Shown here piece by piece: positions 30,893 to 34,788 of a stretch of DNA of 34,788 bases. The stretch lies in assembly GCA_035527455.1 (NCBI GenBank), contig DATLAN010000053.1:1-34788 (forward strand), given 5' to 3'. Position 1 is the stretch's first letter. Each line of letters begins with the position of its first letter. This DNA comes from DATLAN01 sp035527455 (GTDB taxonomy: Bacteria > Planctomycetota > Planctomycetia > Pirellulales > Thermoguttaceae). Position numbers and translations under genes: made by a program. A model generated the notes under the pieces. It ran no database searches and was not told where the DNA came from. It saw only the letters and a list, made by a program, of their open reading frames with translations.

Positions 30893-31555
30893 ATGGCATC
30901 CCGCATCGACACGCCCCAAACCGTAGACGGCAGCTTGCTGGACGAAATCGACCAAGGCGAACAACAGCCGGCGCGCGCGATCGACGTGGGGCGGATCGAG
31001 CGGGCGGTGCGTGAGATCCTGCTGGCCGTGGGCGAAGATCCCGATCGGGAGGGGCTCCGCGAGACTCCCGCCCGCGTGGCCCGAATGTACAGCGAGATGT
31101 TCGGCGGCTTGCACGGAGATCCTCGCGAGCACCTCAAGAAGTTCTTCACCGAAACGTGCGACGAAGTCGTGCTGGTCCGCGACATCAGCTTCAACAGCAT
31201 GTGCGAACACCACATGCTCCCGTTCATGGGCAAGGCCCACATCGGCTATCTTCCCAATGGCCGCGTGGTGGGATTGAGCAAGCTGGCCCGGGTGGTCGAG
31301 GACATTGCCCGGCGACCGCAGGTCCAGGAGCGGATGACCGAGCAAATCGCCAATCTGCTGGTCGAGGAACTCAACGCCCGCGGCGTGGCGGTGGTGATCG
31401 AGGCGGTCCATACGTGCATGACGATCCGCGGGGTGCGCAAGCCCGGCTGCGTCTGCGTCACGTCGGCCATGAAAGGTCTGTTCCGTTCGCGTCAGTCCAC
31501 CCGGGCGGAGATCATGACGTTGATCTACGGGGATCGCCGCGGCGGAACGGTTTAG
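30893..31555 (+). CDS. folE: GTP cyclohydrolase I
   Basis: 220 residues from ATG 30893. Family landmarks: LRETPARVARMYSEMFGG, the zinc and active-site segment SFNSMCEHHMLPFMGKAHIG with Cys and His ligands, and HTCMTIRGVRKPG with the third ligand Cys. It opens GTP to 7,8-dihydroneopterin triphosphate for folate (or tetrahydrobiopterin/queuosine-type) synthesis. About 35 residues precede the conserved domain, rich in Asp and Gln and probably disordered. Confidence 0.96.
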   Translation: MASRIDTPQTVDGSLLDEIDQGEQQPARAIDVGRIERAVREILLAVGEDPDREGLRETPARVARMYSEMFGGLHGDPREHLKKFFTETCDEVVLVRDISFNSMCEHHMLPFMGKAHIGYLPNGRVVGLSKLARVVEDIARRPQVQERMTEQIANLLVEELNARGVAVVIEAVHTCMTIRGVRKPGCVCVTSAMKGLFRSRQSTRAEIMTLIYGDRRGGTV

Positions 31556-31617
31556 GTTACTTGGTCTTTGGAGGTTGCTGCGAATGATTCGAGTCTTGTC
31601 GGCAGGTTCGCATTGAG

Positions 31618-34602
31618 ATGGACCAGTTCGACCAACAACGTGACCGGGTTCAAGACGATCTTCGCGGGTTGATCGCCGGGGACGTGTACTGCGAGAACAT
31701 CTACCTGCAACTCTACGCCAGCGACGGGAGCATCTACGAGATCAAGCCGCTGGGCGTGGTGCGACCTCGCTCGACGGCCGACGTGGTCGCTTGCGTGCAG
31801 TACGCCGCCGAAAAGGGAATTCCCATCCACGCCCGCGGTGCGGGGAGCGGCGTGGCCGGCGAATCGCTGGGACGGGGACTGGTGGTCGATTTCTCGCGGC
31901 ACCTTCGCCGGGTCATCCGTACCGACGCCGACACGGTCCGCGTGCAGCCGGGGGTGGTGTACGAGCGTCTGAACGCTCAACTGCAACGGCGCGGGCGGAT
32001 TTTCGGGCCCGATCCGACGATCCCCAGCGTGACGACGGTCGGCAGCATGATCGCCGTCGACGCCGGCGGCAGCCGGTGGCCGAAATACGGTTCCGTGCGC
32101 CGCCACGTCCGCAGTCTGCAGGTGGTTCTGGCCGACGGGCAACAGATGGAGTTGGGACGCGAACCGCTGGTCGGCGGCATCAGTCGTGACGAAAATCCGC
32201 GCAAACGAGAACTCGTGAACCGGCTGGCCTCGCTGCTGAAGGAACAATCCAACACGATTCTTCGCCATCAACCCAAGTGTCCACGAAACCGCTGTGGATA
32301 CCACCTGACGGACGTGCTCAGCGAAGATCATCTCGATCTGGCCGGGCTGCTGACCGGTTCCGAAGGGACTTTGGCGTTGATCACCGAAGCGACGTTGGCC
32401 ACGGAGATTCTGCCGCGGCAGCGCGGGGTCGCGCTGTTGTTGTTCGACAGTCTCGATAAGGCGTCTCGGGCGGCAAGGGAGATCGTGCCCTTCGGCCCCA
32501 CGGCGTGCGACTTGATGGACCGGCGGCATCTGAGCCTCGCCCGGGAGGCCCAAGTGCGCTTCGACGTGCTCATCCCGCCGACGACCGAAGCGGTCCTGTT
32601 GGTCGAACAGGAAGGAGACGAGCCGCTGGAGGTGCGGGACCGGCTGCAGAGGCTGGTCGATGAGATCTGGCACGGCAAGCGGCTGGCGTTCGGCGCCCGC
32701 CAGGCGTTCGACCCGGAAGAGGCCGAGCTGTTTTGGAGCCTTGCCAAGAAGGTGCCGCCGGCGTCGGGGCGAATGCGAGGGGGCAGCCGGCCGGTGCCGG
32801 TGGTCGAGGACATCGCCGTTCCTCCCGAGTCGCTGCCCGACTTCCTGCCGCGGATGCAGAACGTCTTGAAGCGTCACCGCGTGATCGCCTCGTTGTTCGT
32901 CCACGCCGTGCAGGGCCAGCTCCACATCGAGCCGTTTCTCGACCTGACCCAACCGGGCGAAGTGCGGCGAATGCGCCGCCTGGCCGAGGAACTCTACGAG
33001 GAGGTCTTCGACGTCGGCGGCACGATCAGCGGCGAACACGCTTGTGGGCTCAGCCGCACCTCCTTCATCCCCCGACAAGCTGGTGCCCTGCATGATGTGT
33101 TTCGCCGGGTGAAGCAGATTTTCGATTCCCAGAACTTGCTCAACCCGGGCAAGGTCGTGGGCAATGATCCCGATCTGCTGACGCGAGATTTGATGCCCGC
33201 GATGAAAGCAGAGTCCCGGCCCGCCGAAGCCGAATCTCCCGAGTCGGAATCGCCCGAGATGCGCGACCTGGTCGAGTTGCAGTTGAACTGGGACCCGCAA
33301 CGGGTGTCCACGGCCGCGGCGGCGTGCAACCGTTGCGGCGAATGCCGCTCGCAGGCGGCCAACGTGCGGATGTGCCCGATCTTTCGCGCGTTGCCGGCCG
33401 AAGAGTCGTCGCCGAGGGCCAAGGCGAACCTGATCCGCGGCGTGTTGACCGGGGCCATCGAACTGAGCAGCCTTACCAACGACCAGTTCAAGGCGTTGGC
33501 CGATCTGTGCGTGCACTGCCACGCCTGTCGGCTGGAGTGTCCTTCCCACGTGGACGTGCCCAAGATGATGCACGAAGGGAAGTCCGCGTACGTGGAAGCC
33601 AACGGCCTGCGGCTGGCCGATTGGGTGATGACGCACCTGGATCTGTTGGGCAAGCTGGGCAGCCTGGCCGGTCCCGTGGCCAATTGGGCCATCGGTAATC
33701 GGCAGATGCGATGGTTGATGGAGAAGACCCTGGGCATCGCTCAGGGGCGCAAGCTGCCGCGGGTGGCCTCGCGGAGTTTTCTCCGCCGCGCGGCCCGGCG
33801 CCGGCTCACCCGGCCCAAACGGCGCAGCGGCCGGAAAGTGGTTTACTTCGTAGACATCTACGCCAACCATCACGATCCCCAATTGGCCGAAGCGTTGGTG
33901 GCCGTGTTGGAGCACAACGGGGTGGCCGTTTACGTGCCTCCCCGGCAGAAGCCGGCCGGCATGCCCTCGGTGGCTCGCGGCGACCTGAATCTCGCGCGTC
34001 GCCTGGCCCAGCACAACCTGGCCCTGTTGGCCGAACCGGTTCGGCAGGGATACCACGTCGTGGCCACCGAACCGTCGGCCGCGCTGTGCCTGGTCCACGA
34101 GTATCCCCAGTTGGTCGACGATGACGACGCCCGGCTGGTCGCCGAACACAGCGGCGAGGCGTGTACTTACCTCTGGAAACTGCACACCTTGGGCAAGCTG
34201 CAACTCGACCTCAAGCCGATCAACGCCACGCTCGGGTATCACCAGCCTTGTCATTTAAGGGCCCTGGACGTCGGCTCGCCCGGCGAAAACCTCTTGCGGT
34301 TGATCCCGGGTCTGAGGGTCCAGCATCTCGAAGCCGGGTGCTCGGGCATGGCCGGCACCTTCGGACTGATGCGCAAGAACTACCGCCAGAGCCTTCGGGC
34401 CGGATGGCGATTGATTTCCCGGCTCCGCGACCCGGCGATTCAGGCGGGCGTGACCGAGTGCAGCACCTGCAAGATCCAGATGGAACAGGGCACCACGAAA
34501 CCGACCATCCATCCGATCAAACTGCTCGCCTTGGCCTACGGCTTGATGCCCGAGGTCGAACGGCTCCTCAGCGCGCCGAGACAGGAGTTGATCGTCACAT
34601 GA
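31618..34602 (+). CDS. FAD-linked oxidase fused to Fe-S dehydrogenase subunit (GlcD/GlcF or D-lactate dehydrogenase type)
   Basis: 994 residues. Residues about 40-220 form an FAD-binding PCMH domain (IHARGAGSGVAGESLGRGLV, PTIPSVTTVGSM), and 250-530 the FAD-oxidase C-terminal domain (GTISGEHACGLSRT). Two 4Fe-4S motifs follow: CNRCGEC from residue 570 and CVHCHACRLECP from residue 631. The C-terminal CCG-like region has GYHQPCHLRALDVG, EAGCSGMAGTFGL and TECSTCKIQMEQG. This combines in one chain what GlcD and GlcF do as separate subunits. It probably oxidises glycolate, D-lactate or another 2-hydroxy acid and passes electrons to the quinone pool. No membrane helix is seen. Its stop overlaps the next start as ATGA. 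Confidence 0.88.
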   Translation: MDQFDQQRDRVQDDLRGLIAGDVYCENIYLQLYASDGSIYEIKPLGVVRPRSTADVVACVQYAAEKGIPIHARGAGSGVAGESLGRGLVVDFSRHLRRVIRTDADTVRVQPGVVYERLNAQLQRRGRIFGPDPTIPSVTTVGSMIAVDAGGSRWPKYGSVRRHVRSLQVVLADGQQMELGREPLVGGISRDENPRKRELVNRLASLLKEQSNTILRHQPKCPRNRCGYHLTDVLSEDHLDLAGLLTGSEGTLALITEATLATEILPRQRGVALLLFDSLDKASRAAREIVPFGPTACDLMDRRHLSLAREAQVRFDVLIPPTTEAVLLVEQEGDEPLEVRDRLQRLVDEIWHGKRLAFGARQAFDPEEAELFWSLAKKVPPASGRMRGGSRPVPVVEDIAVPPESLPDFLPRMQNVLKRHRVIASLFVHAVQGQLHIEPFLDLTQPGEVRRMRRLAEELYEEVFDVGGTISGEHACGLSRTSFIPRQAGALHDVFRRVKQIFDSQNLLNPGKVVGNDPDLLTRDLMPAMKAESRPAEAESPESESPEMRDLVELQLNWDPQRVSTAAAACNRCGECRSQAANVRMCPIFRALPAEESSPRAKANLIRGVLTGAIELSSLTNDQFKALADLCVHCHACRLECPSHVDVPKMMHEGKSAYVEANGLRLADWVMTHLDLLGKLGSLAGPVANWAIGNRQMRWLMEKTLGIAQGRKLPRVASRSFLRRAARRRLTRPKRRSGRKVVYFVDIYANHHDPQLAEALVAVLEHNGVAVYVPPRQKPAGMPSVARGDLNLARRLAQHNLALLAEPVRQGYHVVATEPSAALCLVHEYPQLVDDDDARLVAEHSGEACTYLWKLHTLGKLQLDLKPINATLGYHQPCHLRALDVGSPGENLLRLIPGLRVQHLEAGCSGMAGTFGLMRKNYRQSLRAGWRLISRLRDPAIQAGVTECSTCKIQMEQGTTKPTIHPIKLLALAYGLMPEVERLLSAPRQELIVT

Positions 34603-34788
34603 ACGTGCGCGTGCGATTGTTTGCCGTGGCGAAACAGGCCGCCGGCCGCGACGTGGTGGAGGTGGAATTGCCGCCCGGCGCCGCCATCGGCCAACTCCGC
34701 AGCCGGCTGGCCGAGGAGATTCCCGAACTGGCCGAGCTGTTCGCCCGGGCGATGTTCGCCATCGACGCGGAATACGCCACGGACGCCG
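34599..34788 (+). CDS. moaD: MoaD-like sulfur carrier protein (partial, cut by window end)
   Basis: Sixty-three codons are visible. MNVRVRLFAVAKQAAGRDVVEVELP and PELAELF... fit the ubiquitin-like fold of MoaD, the small subunit of molybdopterin synthase. The decisive C-terminal Gly-Gly is beyond the window. Translationally coupled to the oxidoreductase gene. ThiS-like proteins are an alternative, but this length and the LRSRLAEEIPEL helix favour MoaD. Confidence 0.7.
   Translation, partial: MNVRVRLFAVAKQAAGRDVVEVELPPGAAIGQLRSRLAEEIPELAELFARAMFAIDAEYATDA

Noticed and set aside
31552..34254. 900-codon minus-strand open frame opposite the FAD/Fe-S protein
   Set aside because: Same codon-bias effect; the plus-strand protein has clear FAD and Fe-S motifs.

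Overview
The window looks like chromosomal DNA from a GC-rich member of the Planctomycetota, most likely Pirellulales-like. The evidence is the YTV-repeat cysteine-rich secreted protein, the prepilin-like/DUF1559-like protein with a C-terminal H-x10-DG motif next to an ECF sigma factor, the small Cys-rich lipoprotein, and long gene-free gaps rich in short palindromes. No rRNA, CRISPR array, prophage or complete insertion sequence is visible. The assignment rests on recalled families, not on a database search.

Layout: 1-2.7 kb holds a diverged intergenic repeat and a minus-strand YTV-repeat exported protein with its own terminator. 3.4-4.1 kb holds a pseudopilin and tRNA-Gln. 4.2-4.45 kb is a decayed Hsp20 gene. 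4.7-8.4 kb is a compact five-gene fatty-acid-synthase-type operon (FabZ-like, FabG, unusually long ACP, second FabZ-like, KAS II). 8.4-9.6 kb is nearly empty, followed by one small membrane protein. 10.4-13.0 kb is a type II restriction-modification pair (N6-adenine methylase plus XamI-like endonuclease). A small lipoprotein gene and a PPP-like phosphatase with altered metal motifs follow. 14.6-18.4 kb is the housekeeping rpmF-fabD-fabG-acpP-fabF cluster with two well-formed promoters, each overlapped by a palindrome; plsX and fabH are absent from it. tRNA-Ile(GAT) follows.

19.3-22.3 kb is a loose set of small genes (unknown, BON, DUF3467, BON, ankyrin, cold-shock protein) that reads as an accessory or stress group. 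22.5-25.3 kb is one large exported PHP/DUF3604-type protein on the minus strand. An 88-bp inverted-repeat element lies upstream of it. 26.1-27.8 kb is an ECF sigma factor translationally coupled to a membrane protein combining an anti-sigma-like N terminus with a prepilin-like exterior. 27.9-29.8 kb on the minus strand carries a ParE/RelE-type toxin-antitoxin pair, dCTP deaminase and endonuclease III. 29.9-34.8 kb on the plus strand carries a Lon N-domain protein, folE, a fused FAD/Fe-S oxidoreductase and the start of a MoaD-like gene cut by the window end.

The two acyl-chain clusters probably have different jobs. The rpmF-linked set looks like primary fatty acid synthesis. The 4.7-8.4 kb set has two dehydratase-like proteins and an ACP with a roughly 40-residue insertion, and may build or modify a special acyl product. 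The strongest leads are that cluster, the sigma/prepilin-like anti-sigma pair, the PPP-like phosphatase lacking the usual central metal motif, and the palindromes on the two fatty-acid promoters.
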